Positions 31,970 through 41,532 are shown, counted from the first letter of the stretch. The stretch: DNA of 64,000 nucleotides from Chitinophaga varians (GCF_012641275.1 NZ_JABAIA010000003.1:248001-312000), one strand, 5' to 3'. Translations and numbers: made by a program. Notes: generated from the letters alone by a model not told the origin.

Positions 31970-34177
31970 ATGAAGCTGAAAAAATTTCCTTTTTATAAGC
32001 AGCCGGACGGGAAGGACTGTGGCCCTACCTGTATCAAAATCATCAGCAAGCATTATGGCAGGCTGACAGATATACAGGCTATCCGTACCCTCGCGGAAAC
32101 AACGCGGGAGGGCAGCTCTCTGGCGGGATTGTCTGCGGCTGCAGAAGGATTGGGGTTTAAGTCACTGGCGGTGAAAATAGATTTTCCCACGCTGGTGGAA
32201 GAGGCGCCACTGCCTTGTATTTGTCACTGGGGACAACAACATTTTGTTGTCGTTTATAATATCAAAAAATCAGGTGGACGTACCCTCGTTCACGTGTCAG
32301 ATCCGGCCTATGGGCTGATCACCTACAGCCAGCAGGAATTTATTGATGGTTGGATGGGCAAGGGAAAAAAGGAAAATGATGAAGAAGGAATTGCCCTGCT
32401 GCTGGAAACTACGCCCGAATTTTATGAATCAGAAACCGATACACCTGCTAAGAGGAAAGATATTTCTTTCCTCTTTAGCTATTTTTTCCGGTACAAAAAA
32501 CTGATTACCCAGCTTACCCTCGGCCTGCTGGCCGGTAGCGTGCTGTCACTGATCTTCCCTTTTCTCACCCAGAGTATTGTAGATATCGGCATACAGAACC
32601 ATGACCTGAATTTCATCTACCTGGTGCTACTGGCACAGGTGATGTTGTTTGTGGGAAGGACCGGGATAGAAGTGATACGCAGCTGGATCTTGTTACATCT
32701 GTCCAGCAGGATCAATATCTCCATTGTATCGAACTTTTTTATTAAGCTGATGAAATTACCCATCAGTTATTTTGATACCCGCATGACGGGGGACATCATG
32801 CAGCGTATCAATGACCACCAGCGCATAGAACAGCTGATGACCAATTCGTCACTGAATACGCTTTTCTCCATGGTGAACCTGGTGATCTTCAGTATTGTAT
32901 TGCTGTTGTATGATTACCGGCTCTTTCTGATCTATTTGCTGGGCGGGGTATTGTCTATTGCATGGATCTCTTTTTTCCTTAAAAAAAGAAGAGACCTGGA
33001 CTATAAACGTTTCTCTCAGGTATCGGAGGAACAAAGCAAGGTGATGGAACTGGTGAATGGGATGCAGGAAATCAAGATATACAATGCTGAAAGACAGATG
33101 CGCTGGGGCTGGGAGTTTATGCAGGTAAAACTGTTTAAGATCCATATCAGTTCCCTGTCCCTGGAGCAATGGCAAACCGTTGGTTCCAATTTCATCAACC
33201 AGATGAAAGACATCTTTGTCAGTTTCCTGGCAGCCAAACTGGTACTCGACGGTAACCTGACACTGGGTATGATGCTGGCGGTACAGTATATCATCGGCCA
33301 ACTGAATGGCCCGCTGGTGCAGCTGATGGATTTCGTAAAGCAGGTACAGGACGCTAAGATATCCCTGGAAAGGTTGAGCGAGATCCACGAAAAGGAAGAC
33401 GAAGAACGTAGCGATATACAAACGGTGATGGATATACCAGAACAGGATATTGTATTGGATAATGTTTCTTTCCGTTATGTAGGCGCTGGTTCTCCTGTAT
33501 TTGAAAACCTGAGCCTGCGTATCCCGCATCGTAAAACCACGGCCATTGTCGGCGCCAGCGGTAGTGGTAAAACTACGCTGCTGAAGTTGCTCATGAAGTT
33601 TTATGATCCGGTGGAGGGAGAAATAAAGATTGGCCATGCGCCCCTGAAACATGTTTCGCCGCGCTACTGGCGTGATCAATGCGGCGTGGTGATGCAGGAA
33701 GGCTATGTGTTCAATGATACCATCGCTAAAAATATAGCCGTCGGCATTGATGATATTGACCGGCCACAGTTGCGCAAAGCAGTTGAGGTGGCGTGCATCA
33801 GGGATTTTATTGAAAGCCTGCCCTTGAATTACAATTCAAAGATCGGCAACGAAGGTATCGGTATCAGCGGTGGCCAGAAACAACGCCTCTTTATTGCCCG
33901 GGCTGTCTATAAAGCGCCGGAGTACATCTTCTTCGATGAAGCTACCAGTGCGCTGGATGCCAATACGGAAAAGGCTATCATGGGCAATCTGGAACAGTTT
34001 CTCAAAGGGAAAACCGCGGTGATCATCGCTCACCGCTTGTCAACCGTGAAAAATGCGGATAAAATCATCGTACTGGATAAAGGAAGGGTAGTAGAAGAAG
34101 GTAGTCACGACGAACTGGTGTCGCTCAAAAAAGAATATTACAGGCTGGTAAAAAATCAATTGGAACTTGGAAACTAA
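31970..34177 (+). CDS. Peptidase-containing ABC transporter (C39 peptidase, bacteriocin type)
   Basis: 735 aa, starting one base after the SPASM gene stop. The N-terminal C39 peptidase has catalytic Cys17 in Asp-Cys-Gly-Pro-Thr-Cys, His91 in Gln-Gln-His-Phe-Val-Val-Val, and Asp111 in Val-Ser-Asp-Pro. A six-span exporter membrane domain (about 165-450) follows, then an ATPase with Walker A Gly-Ala-Ser-Gly-Ser-Gly-Lys-Thr-Thr, signature Ser-Gly-Gly-Gln-Lys-Gln-Arg and Walker B ending Phe-Phe-Asp-Glu. It should cut the precursor leaders after Gly-Gly and export the modified cores. Confidence 0.95.
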   Translation: MKLKKFPFYKQPDGKDCGPTCIKIISKHYGRLTDIQAIRTLAETTREGSSLAGLSAAAEGLGFKSLAVKIDFPTLVEEAPLPCICHWGQQHFVVVYNIKKSGGRTLVHVSDPAYGLITYSQQEFIDGWMGKGKKENDEEGIALLLETTPEFYESETDTPAKRKDISFLFSYFFRYKKLITQLTLGLLAGSVLSLIFPFLTQSIVDIGIQNHDLNFIYLVLLAQVMLFVGRTGIEVIRSWILLHLSSRINISIVSNFFIKLMKLPISYFDTRMTGDIMQRINDHQRIEQLMTNSSLNTLFSMVNLVIFSIVLLLYDYRLFLIYLLGGVLSIAWISFFLKKRRDLDYKRFSQVSEEQSKVMELVNGMQEIKIYNAERQMRWGWEFMQVKLFKIHISSLSLEQWQTVGSNFINQMKDIFVSFLAAKLVLDGNLTLGMMLAVQYIIGQLNGPLVQLMDFVKQVQDAKISLERLSEIHEKEDEERSDIQTVMDIPEQDIVLDNVSFRYVGAGSPVFENLSLRIPHRKTTAIVGASGSGKTTLLKLLMKFYDPVEGEIKIGHAPLKHVSPRYWRDQCGVVMQEGYVFNDTIAKNIAVGIDDIDRPQLRKAVEVACIRDFIESLPLNYNSKIGNEGIGISGGQKQRLFIARAVYKAPEYIFFDEATSALDANTEKAIMGNLEQFLKGKTAVIIAHRLSTVKNADKIIVLDKGRVVEEGSHDELVSLKKEYYRLVKNQLELGN

Positions 34178-35468
34178 AAAAGACATACTGGACACCGTGC
34201 AACTGCATTCGGAAGGAGTGCAGGACATTCTGACGCTGCCTCCGCACTGGATGATACGCTGGGGCAACACCGTTATTATGGTAATCCTGTTGCTCATTTT
34301 ACTGATGAGCTATGTGATCAAATACCCCGAGTTTGTGCCTTCCAAGGTGATCATCTCTTCCAGCAATCCGCCGGAGAAGCTCGAAGCGCGCACCAATAGC
34401 AAGGTGGAAGAAATATTTGTGGAAGACCACCAAAAAGTAAAGAAGAACCAGCTCTTGCTGGTGCTGCAGTCCACCGCTGACTACCGGGACGTGATCCGTC
34501 TGCGTAATATCATGGATTCGCTGGATTGTAAGGCATTGCCGCATTTTCCCCTGGCGGAAGTAGCGCGGTTTAAGCTCGGGGAGGTACAGGCTGACTATAA
34601 TGCTTTTGCCAAAGCACTCACGGATGAACAGCTGTATGCCCGCTTGCAGCCCTATTCTCCGGACTTCGCTGCGGCGGAAAGGGGCCTCACGGAGTCACGT
34701 AACCGCATCCGTACTCTGCAACAGCAAAAAGAGCTGGAGCAAAAAAAGTATGAAGTCTCCAAACGGGAGTTCGACAGGTACCAGGAACTGTTTAAGGAAA
34801 AAGTGGTGTCTGCGGCGGAGATGGGCCAGGAGAAAATCAAATTCCTGCAGGCAGAACAAAATATTGAAAATCTTAATGTTACAATTTCCCAGTTGCAGGA
34901 GAGTATACTGGGTATAGAAAAAACGAGAAGCGGTGTGGCTATCAGCGCGCAAAAAGACCAGATCAACCTGAGCTCACAGACCGCCCAGCTGTTTGAACAA
35001 TTGCGGCGGTCTGTTAAATCCTGGGAGCAGAACTACCTGTTCACCTCTTCCGTAGATGGCGTGGTAGGCTTTCAGCAGTTCCTGGGTAAAAACCAGTTTG
35101 TAAAGTCCGGTGATATACTCGTTGCCGTTATGCCGGAAGATAAAAATATGCTGATTGGCCGCCTGCAGGTACCAGCCACCAACTCCGGCAAAGTGAAGGA
35201 AGGGCAGAAGGTACTGCTGAAGCTGGACAACTATCCTTACCAGGAATTTGGCTCGGTACAGGGCAAGGTAAAAAGCATCGCTAATACCCCCGATAAAGAT
35301 GGTAACTACTACGTGAACGTGATTCTCCCGGATGGCCTGAAAACCTCTTTCCACAAAACACTTGCCTTCGATAAAGAACTGAAAGGCAATGCGGAGATTG
35401 TTACACAGGACCTACGGTTGATAGAACGTTTCTTTTATCAGCTACGAAAATTACTTCGGTCCGAGTGA
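34167..35468 (+). CDS. HlyD-family membrane fusion protein
   Basis: About 433 aa from a TTG start that overlaps the transporter end by 11 bp; no ATG lies near the beginning of the coding sequence, so TTG is the best choice. One membrane span near 36-55 (Val-Ile-Met-Val-Ile-Leu-Leu-Leu-Ile-Leu-Leu), a lipoyl-like half (Val-Glu-Glu-Ile-Phe-Val), a long coiled coil (about 165-250), and the second lipoyl half and beta barrel to the end. It bridges the ABC exporter to an outer-membrane channel for release of the mature peptides. Confidence 0.9.
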   Translation: METKKDILDTVQLHSEGVQDILTLPPHWMIRWGNTVIMVILLLILLMSYVIKYPEFVPSKVIISSSNPPEKLEARTNSKVEEIFVEDHQKVKKNQLLLVLQSTADYRDVIRLRNIMDSLDCKALPHFPLAEVARFKLGEVQADYNAFAKALTDEQLYARLQPYSPDFAAAERGLTESRNRIRTLQQQKELEQKKYEVSKREFDRYQELFKEKVVSAAEMGQEKIKFLQAEQNIENLNVTISQLQESILGIEKTRSGVAISAQKDQINLSSQTAQLFEQLRRSVKSWEQNYLFTSSVDGVVGFQQFLGKNQFVKSGDILVAVMPEDKNMLIGRLQVPATNSGKVKEGQKVLLKLDNYPYQEFGSVQGKVKSIANTPDKDGNYYVNVILPDGLKTSFHKTLAFDKELKGNAEIVTQDLRLIERFFYQLRKLLRSE

Positions 35469-35492
35469 GCTTCTGCCGCGAAAGTAGTGCTG

Positions 35493-36440
35493 TTACGCTA
35501 CGTGTAAGACTACTTTGCCATTCACCTGCTGCTGTAATAATTTATTAACGGCAGTGAATATACTTTTCCAGGGAAGTTCAAGGTCGATAGGTGTATTCAG
35601 GCTTCCATTTTCTACCATAGCTGCAAGACGCTCCAGCATTGGAGTACTTGGAAATAGTGGTTCTCTTCCAAGCCAGATACATTTTATGCGATGTAATGGC
35701 CATCCTGCTGAACGTATGTTTATGTTACTAAACTCACGGGCAGAGTTACCATAATTGATACAAATGCCATTACGGGACAATGCCGTTAGAGCTGTGGCCA
35801 GGGTATCACCACCTATGGAATCCCAGATTATATCATATTCACCGGCCGCTTTGGCTTCAGCTGCATCTTTAAATATACCAGATGGGTTTTGCAACAGATT
35901 GGCCAATTCGGTACGTCTGCTTACCGCAAATACTTTTGCTCCGGCATTGGCTGCCAACTGACAGGCAAAACGTCCGACTCCGCCTGCAGCACCAGTTATG
36001 AGTACGCGTAAACCTTGAATGTCTCCACTGGCATCCAGGCAGTCAAGAGCTGTGAGGCCGGCAATTGGTAAGCAGGCCGCCTGTGCGTCTGTAATGCCTT
36101 CCGGAATTTCAGCCATCAGTCCTCCGGGAGCAACAAGGTATTCAGCCCAGGACCCTTGTGCTATATAGCCGAACACTCTGGTACCTTCTTTGGGAGTACT
36201 GCCATCTTCGGCAGCTTTCACAACAATACCGGCAAAATCCCACCCTACGATATAACTTTCTGTTGTTGACAAGGCGGTACGTGTTTCACCCTGATTGACG
36301 GTGAAGGCCTTTACTTTTACCAGTGCCTGATTGGGTTTGGGAAGTGGTATGTCTGTCCTTCGGAAATCTAAACCTGCCGGGGTATGCGGGGCTGTGAAAA
36401 TGGCATCCATTTGCTGCTTCAGGTAGAAATTATTTTCCAT
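35493..36440 (-). CDS. NADPH:quinone oxidoreductase-like MDR protein
   Basis: 315 aa, medium-chain dehydrogenase/reductase. It has a GroES-like N-terminal domain (Val-Lys-Val-Lys-Ala-Phe-Thr-Val-Asn-Gln-Gly-Glu), Gly-Trp-Asp-Phe-Ala-Gly, and a Rossmann nucleotide site Ile-Thr-Gly-Ala-Ala-Gly-Gly-Val-Gly-Arg. No zinc-ligand cysteines are seen, so it belongs to the zinc-independent quinone reductase branch. Convergent with the peptide operon. Confidence 0.9.
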   Translation of the reverse strand: MENNFYLKQQMDAIFTAPHTPAGLDFRRTDIPLPKPNQALVKVKAFTVNQGETRTALSTTESYIVGWDFAGIVVKAAEDGSTPKEGTRVFGYIAQGSWAEYLVAPGGLMAEIPEGITDAQAACLPIAGLTALDCLDASGDIQGLRVLITGAAGGVGRFACQLAANAGAKVFAVSRRTELANLLQNPSGIFKDAAEAKAAGEYDIIWDSIGGDTLATALTALSRNGICINYGNSAREFSNINIRSAGWPLHRIKCIWLGREPLFPSTPMLERLAAMVENGSLNTPIDLELPWKSIFTAVNKLLQQQVNGKVVLHVA

Positions 36441-36511
36441 TTCATCTTAAAATTTCTCAAACTTACACAGCGGACAAAGTGAAATTGTTGATCTGAATCA
36501 ACAAATAACTC

Positions 36512-37102
36512 CTAGATATTTATATTTCTTAATCTGCTCAATGTCTCTTTGGTCATTCCCAGAAAATTGGCAAGAATATGATGAGGTATTCGCAGAAATA
36601 ATTCTGGTGAAGTAAGCATGAGACGCTTATATCGGGCCTGAGGCGTATCGTAATACGAAGCTAACAGGCGTTCCATCGAGTAGCACGCTGTTTGTTCTGC
36701 CAGGTGTCTTCCTGCTTTCTGCCATGAATATGATCTGTCAAATAGCTTAAGCATATTTTCAGCATCAATACAGATCATGGTGGTCGGTTCAACAGCAACT
36801 ATATCAACTTCTCCCGGCTTCCTTAGTAAAATACTTATATAGTCTGTTACAAAATCATTCTCTGTGGCAAAATCAAAAGTACGCTCTATACCATCCAGAT
36901 TTTTAACCCATCGAAAGCAGCCCTTTAAAATAAATCCAATTGTTTTGCATCTGCTTCCTGCCCTGTTAAAATATTCCTTTGTGTCAAATTGTTTGATGCA
37001 TAACAATTCATTCAGCCACTCCCATTCCTGTTCTTCAAATGTCGCGAGTGTACTTAAATATGATTTCAACGGCGTATAGTCCCAAAGGTTATTGGTATTC
37101 AT
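36512..37102 (-). CDS. Crp/Fnr family transcriptional regulator
   Basis: 196 aa from the ATG at 37102; the frame extends 12 codons further upstream. The cyclic-nucleotide-binding fold is recognised by Gly-Phe-Ile-Leu-Lys-Gly-Cys-Phe-Arg-Trp and the Asn-Asp-Phe-Val-Thr-Asp block. The C-terminal part has a winged helix ending His-His-Ile-Leu-Ala-Asn-Phe-Leu-Gly-Met-Thr-Lys-Glu-Thr-Leu-Ser-Arg-Leu-Arg. The cAMP contact residues are not conserved, as is usual in Bacteroidota Crp homologues. It may control the adjacent quinone reductase 71 bp downstream. Confidence 0.88.
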   Translation of the reverse strand: MNTNNLWDYTPLKSYLSTLATFEEQEWEWLNELLCIKQFDTKEYFNRAGSRCKTIGFILKGCFRWVKNLDGIERTFDFATENDFVTDYISILLRKPGEVDIVAVEPTTMICIDAENMLKLFDRSYSWQKAGRHLAEQTACYSMERLLASYYDTPQARYKRLMLTSPELFLRIPHHILANFLGMTKETLSRLRNINI

Positions 37103-37199
37103 GGGAATGAATTTTGATTTACTTTTCAGTATACACAATATAATTCAAGATAAATTTATTATCCTTTGAGACCTTAAATACATGCCTGTTTCTCAAATT

Positions 37200-37238
37200 A
37201 AAAAAGCTGCCTCAAAGGTAATTTGAGGCAGCTTTTTT
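37200..37238. terminator. Perfect 17-bp bidirectional terminator
   Basis: Arms AAAAAAGCTGCCTCAAA (37200-37216) and TTTGAGGCAGCTTTTTT (37222-37238), loop GGTAA. With A and T tracts on both sides it is a strong intrinsic terminator, placed 38 bp after the stop of the minus-strand T9SS gene. Confidence 0.9.
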
Positions 37239-37276
37239 AATATTTAAAACAGAAGCAGCATTCTTCAGCAGCAAAA

Positions 37277-39067
37277 TTATTTCAGGATCAGCTGTTTTAC
37301 TTCTCTCTGATTTCCTGTGCGCACTTCCAGGTAATAGTTGCCGCGCTTCAGGTTGGCTGTGTTGATGGTAGTCTGACTGTTATGTGATTGTATCTTCAGT
37401 ACCAGATTATTGCTGAGGTCGTACAAGGCAATCTCCTTGTTGGCATTCTGGTCCTGATTGGCATTGTCGGTGAGTAAGATATAGCTGGTAGTAGGATTGG
37501 GATAAATGCTGAAGCGTTCGGCTTTCATCATCGATTTATCAATACCGCCGCTGCATTTAACTCCCCATATAGTAAATTCTTGATACCTGGTGCCGCACGA
37601 CGTTGGGTAACTTCCTCTGAAAGTGATCCATTGACTTACAGCAATATTCCCGTTTACAAAGTTGCCGGTGCTGCCGGCAAATGGATAGGTGCCAGCTATC
37701 TTTGTCCAGGTCACAGATCCCAGCGGAGTAGGAGTTAATCCCACTCTGAACTTGCCGGAACATACGTTTGCCTGGCCATAAAGTATGGGCGTTTCGGTTG
37801 ATATAGATAGCCCGTCTGAGTAGTATGGGACCGGTTCCTGTACTCCTACATTCAATAGTTGTGTGGTAGCTGGGGAATAGCCGCACCCTGCGTTGTAACT
37901 TTTTACAGACACCCAAGACGAGTAGAACGTTGCGCTTACATCTGTTAATGTAATGGCGTTGCCGGTTGCAGCGGGCAGCAAAGCGGGTGAAGACGCCCCG
38001 TTAATGCGGAGATTCGCATTCTCTGCTTCCCACAGGTAGTGCGTGGCATCGGCTACAGCCCCAACCGCGAAATTGGCTGACTGGTTACAAACAGTTCCGG
38101 TGGTAGTTGTAAACTGTGGCTGTGTTGGCGGGTTCTGTTTTACAGTACAGGTATACTTTTCATACCCGGTTTCCTGCTGCATTGGCGTAACAGATACATT
38201 CCCCGGCACCGCATTACCTGACGGTTTTAACTGGATGCTGGTGGTAGTGGTGCTGAGCACAGAGGGGGCAGGCTGACCATTATATAGCCATCCTGGACCA
38301 ATTTCCCATTTATAGGAAGTGATGCCGGAAATATTCAGCGGATTGTTGATAGTAAAAGTACGTGGCGCTACGTCGCCACATGCCAGTGTAATATTCAGCG
38401 GGCCAAAATCAAAATGCCTGTATTCATCTATGAAAACGGAGCGGATCAATACGCCACCGGTATCTTGCTGGGCACTGTTTACATACATGAACAGCTGACT
38501 GTAGCTTTTGCCAACCGGCACGCTTACATTAACAGCCATTTCCTGGAAATTACCGGGAATAGGCACCTGTTGTGGTGGCATGTTATCTCCTGTAGGAGTT
38601 GGGATGGTACCAAAATCGCAGTTGGTGGTGGAAGAAGCCTGTAAACCATTAGTCAGCGCCACATACAGCGCGGCAAGGTTGGTGTGTGTGTTACCAGAAC
38701 CACTAAAATAGCCGGGGTTTGATGCCATTATCCTTATCCTGTAAGTGATATAAGGCTTAAAGTCGTACTTCACAAAAAAACCTTCCGATTTACTTTTATA
38801 ATACCAGAGCCGCAGGTTCACCAGGTTATCCCGCATTTCAATGTCGGGAGAACCGTGGGTAGATTTGACGGTCAGGTTGGGATACAGCTGTGACCATAGT
38901 TGTGTGTGCTGCGGGCACATCGGATTAAAAACATTACACTCATAACAATCGTTGAATGGAAGCAGGACTGTTGAGAAGGGTAATTGCAACTGGGCAGAAA
39001 TTGTCGATGGATTAATAACAATTGCCAGCATTGACAAGCAACACAGTAGGTAGAATTTCCTAAGCAT
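37277..39067 (-). CDS. T9SS type A sorting-domain surface protein
   Basis: 596 aa with a signal peptide (to about Ile-Ser-Ala-Gln). The large middle part is rich in Thr, Asn, Gly and Pro with repeated beta-sandwich character, like PKD/Ig-type adhesin modules, and has scattered Cys pairs. The C-terminal 75 residues are the type A sorting signal: Phe-Ser-Ile-Tyr-Pro-Asn-Pro-Thr-Thr, then Ile-Ala-Leu-Tyr-Asp-Leu, then Leu-Lys-Arg-Gly-Asn-Tyr-Tyr-Leu-Glu-Val-Arg and a Lys-Gln-Leu-Ile-Leu-Lys end. It should be exported by type IX secretion and attached to the cell surface. No catalytic domain is recognised. Confidence 0.88.
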   Translation of the reverse strand: MLRKFYLLCCLSMLAIVINPSTISAQLQLPFSTVLLPFNDCYECNVFNPMCPQHTQLWSQLYPNLTVKSTHGSPDIEMRDNLVNLRLWYYKSKSEGFFVKYDFKPYITYRIRIMASNPGYFSGSGNTHTNLAALYVALTNGLQASSTTNCDFGTIPTPTGDNMPPQQVPIPGNFQEMAVNVSVPVGKSYSQLFMYVNSAQQDTGGVLIRSVFIDEYRHFDFGPLNITLACGDVAPRTFTINNPLNISGITSYKWEIGPGWLYNGQPAPSVLSTTTTSIQLKPSGNAVPGNVSVTPMQQETGYEKYTCTVKQNPPTQPQFTTTTGTVCNQSANFAVGAVADATHYLWEAENANLRINGASSPALLPAATGNAITLTDVSATFYSSWVSVKSYNAGCGYSPATTQLLNVGVQEPVPYYSDGLSISTETPILYGQANVCSGKFRVGLTPTPLGSVTWTKIAGTYPFAGSTGNFVNGNIAVSQWITFRGSYPTSCGTRYQEFTIWGVKCSGGIDKSMMKAERFSIYPNPTTSYILLTDNANQDQNANKEIALYDLSNNLVLKIQSHNSQTTINTANLKRGNYYLEVRTGNQREVKQLILK

Positions 39068-39428
39068 AGGTTTTCACGGTTTATGATTGATAAAATACTT
39101 TTGTTCTGTCGGGTATATGGATTATGGTTATTTCGGTGGCAAAGTAACAAAAAATAAATTTAAAAGCGAGGTTAATTCGCTGACAATCTGCTTAACGCTT
39201 CCTGTTGCGCCGGAACGATTGACATGTCAGCCGATTTTGAGAGTCTGCAAAATCGGCTACAGTAGTGAACGTAATTTTACAGTATTTCCCTGGCATATTG
39301 TAGTATCTTTTGCAGGTGTGGTTACTGGTGCCGGTAGTGATTGTTTGCGCAGTGCATAATATATCCTGAAGTCTCCTGACAGGCAGACAGGAGAAATTCC
39401 ATAGTAAAATCTTTTGTCCCGCAAATTT
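39068..39428. other. Intergenic region with a hairpin
   Basis: Lies upstream of the T9SS gene and downstream of the SGNH gene, both on the minus strand. It holds a perfect 11-bp hairpin AGCCGATTTTG (39229-39239) / CAAAATCGGCT (39248-39258) with 8-nt loop, and a weaker repeat CTCCTG ... CAGGAG near 39373-39393. A plus-strand ORF here has no coding character. No gene seen. Confidence 0.45.
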
Positions 39429-40184
39429 TTATGTAGTAACAGTATGTGATTGATTTAGTTCACATAGTTCATTAAATACAGACTGTAACTTATTGGCTAT
39501 TTGCGAATGCCCTTCTTTGTTAAGGTGCGTTGCATCCTGGAAATACCTCCTTTTTTGTGGCACCAGGGTATGTGTGTCTATGTACCTTATCTTCTTATTC
39601 CGGAATTTATAGTTTTCTAAAATTTTGTTGGCAGAGCTTCTTGTTTTTTGTACGAAGTTGTCTAGTACGGGAAGAGGAGACAGAAGGATAATATTGTAAT
39701 TCAACTGATCTAATATCTCCAGAAGTTGTTTTAGCTCAGCTTTTCTCACCTGCATTTTCTTTCTGGTAACGGAGCTGAAAGTATCGAAAGCTATTTTAAA
39801 CCAGGACTTAACTAACAGTTTAAGATATTGTGGTTGGGATACTACTCCAGCTTTGGAAGAGGCTGTGCTATCATTGCTGGATTTCCTGGCAACTTTCTTC
39901 TTTTTTTTAAATTTCAGGGAACGGGATAGTTCCTGTTTGATACTGAAAGAGAATTCATAATTTCCCAACTGTACTAACAAGATGTCGGGAGCAAATTCAT
40001 GAATATTATTGGTCGTCTCTATGAAATTTTTCAGTGTAACATGACCTTGTGTTTTTTTTTCAAATGAGACTTCCTTAGAGTTAACGGTGGAAATCATAAC
40101 ATCTATGAAATTATCTTTTTGATCCGATAGGCCATAGCCAACAACGTGACATCCTCCTATCGCAAGGACTTTAATATTCTTCAT
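39429..40184 (-). CDS. SGNH/GDSL-like protein with Cys in the nucleophile position
   Basis: 251 aa, no signal peptide. The block order of SGNH hydrolases is visible: Ile-Gly-Gly-Cys-His-Val-Val-Gly-Tyr-Gly (9-18) takes the place of GDSxxxG, Gln-Leu-Gly-Asn-Tyr-Glu (72-77) resembles block III, and Asp-Ala-Thr-His-Leu (217-221) carries the Asp and His. The catalytic Ser is replaced by Cys12. A basic, low-complexity insert (Lys-Lys-Lys-Lys-Lys) lies near 93-105. It may be a thiol-dependent esterase or acyltransferase, or inactive; the AT-rich composition suggests acquisition. Confidence 0.68.
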   Translation of the reverse strand: MKNIKVLAIGGCHVVGYGLSDQKDNFIDVMISTVNSKEVSFEKKTQGHVTLKNFIETTNNIHEFAPDILLVQLGNYEFSFSIKQELSRSLKFKKKKKVARKSSNDSTASSKAGVVSQPQYLKLLVKSWFKIAFDTFSSVTRKKMQVRKAELKQLLEILDQLNYNIILLSPLPVLDNFVQKTRSSANKILENYKFRNKKIRYIDTHTLVPQKRRYFQDATHLNKEGHSQIANKLQSVFNELCELNQSHTVTT

Positions 40185-40395
40185 TATACAAGGCCTGGGT
40201 ACAGCTTTGCGGTAAATGGTGGGTTAAGGATTATTTAATCAACGCTGATAAGACTGCTCAGGTGTCATTAAGTTTAATCTGTATTTGCGAAATTTTTTGC
40301 AGATAATTTAAGGCCGTTAAATTAACAGCGCTAACACTGCGATAATATATGCTGCGACCGGCAGTAGCTTTAAGAATTGAAGAAACCCTATTGTT

Positions 40396-41511
40396 ATGGC
40401 ATATCCTGCTTTATTCACCCCACACAACCTGGGTGGCGTCAGTTTAAAAAACAGGTTACTGATGGCGCCTATGACCAGGAGCCGGACATCCCAGCCCGGA
40501 GACATCCCCAATGAATTAATGGCGGAATACTATCGTCAGCGGGCGTCTGCGGGTATAATTATTACCGAGGCCACCTATGTCAGTCTGGAAGGGAAAGGAT
40601 ATGCCAGGACGCCTGGTATCATCACCAATGAACAAGTGGCCGGATGGAGAAAAACTGCTGACGCCGTTCACCACGAAGGGGGCGTGATTTTTTTACAGCT
40701 CTGGCATACGGGAAGAATGTCGTCTTACCTGGTAAACGGCCTGCAGCCGGTTGCGCCATCTACTATCGTCCCTTCAGAGGATAATAAAGTATATATCTAT
40801 GACGGGCGGCCGGATGGACTGATCACATTTGTGCCGGTGGATACTCCCCGTGCCATGGAAGCGATGGAAATAACATGGCTTCAGCAGGCGTTTGTACAAG
40901 GCGCAATAAAGGCCATGGAAGCGGGCTTTGATGGCGTCGAAATACATGGGGCCAATGGCTATATCTTCGATCAGTTTTTGAGAAGTACGCTGAACAAACG
41001 AACAGATCAATATGGCGGCAGCATGGAAAACCGTACTAGGTTGCTGGTGGAGACAGCTAAAGGTATTGCGGATGCCATCGGTCAACAAAAGGTAGGGGTA
41101 CGGTTATCTCCCTACGTAGTTTATAAAGACACCGAAGACCCGGAAATACTGGAAACCACACTGCTGGTAGCAGAACAGCTAAACAAACTAAACATCGCCT
41201 ACGTTCATCTTGCAGAAGCCGACTGGCCGGACGGAACGGAATTGTCAGACGGGTTCAGAAAAGATCTACGGAAGGCCTTTAAGAATACGATCATTGCCAC
41301 CGGTAATAAAACGGCTGAAAAAGCAGTGGCGCTCATTGAAAGCAGACACGCAGACCTCGTGGGCTTTGGACGTTATTTTGTTTCTAATCCTGACCTTCCG
41401 GAAAGGCTTCAGCGTGGAGCCGGCTTGAATGAAATAGTGGACAGCCGCCGGCTATATGGCGGAGGTGACCATGTCGGATACACTGACTATCCTGCTATGG
41501 AAGGGGGATAG
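40396..41511 (+). CDS. OYE-family alkene reductase (NemA-like)
   Basis: 371 aa, a TIM-barrel flavoprotein. Old Yellow Enzyme motifs are clear: Met-Ala-Pro-Met-Thr-Arg-Ser-Arg near 23-30, Gln-Leu-Trp-His-Thr-Gly-Arg near 99-105, Glu-Ile-His-Gly-Ala-Asn-Gly-Tyr-Ile with Gln-Phe-Leu, Asn-Arg-Thr-Arg, and Gly-Phe-Gly-Arg-Tyr-Phe-Val-Ser-Asn-Pro-Asp. It uses FMN and NAD(P)H to reduce activated alkenes or nitro compounds. It stands alone. Confidence 0.94.
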   Translation: MAYPALFTPHNLGGVSLKNRLLMAPMTRSRTSQPGDIPNELMAEYYRQRASAGIIITEATYVSLEGKGYARTPGIITNEQVAGWRKTADAVHHEGGVIFLQLWHTGRMSSYLVNGLQPVAPSTIVPSEDNKVYIYDGRPDGLITFVPVDTPRAMEAMEITWLQQAFVQGAIKAMEAGFDGVEIHGANGYIFDQFLRSTLNKRTDQYGGSMENRTRLLVETAKGIADAIGQQKVGVRLSPYVVYKDTEDPEILETTLLVAEQLNKLNIAYVHLAEADWPDGTELSDGFRKDLRKAFKNTIIATGNKTAEKAVALIESRHADLVGFGRYFVSNPDLPERLQRGAGLNEIVDSRRLYGGGDHVGYTDYPAMEGG

Positions 41512-41532
41512 GAATGAATTGATCAGGGATGG

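Noticed and set aside
39087..39359. Plus-strand ORF of 90 codons
   Set aside because: It spans the promoter side of the T9SS gene and a hairpin, and has no recognisable domain.
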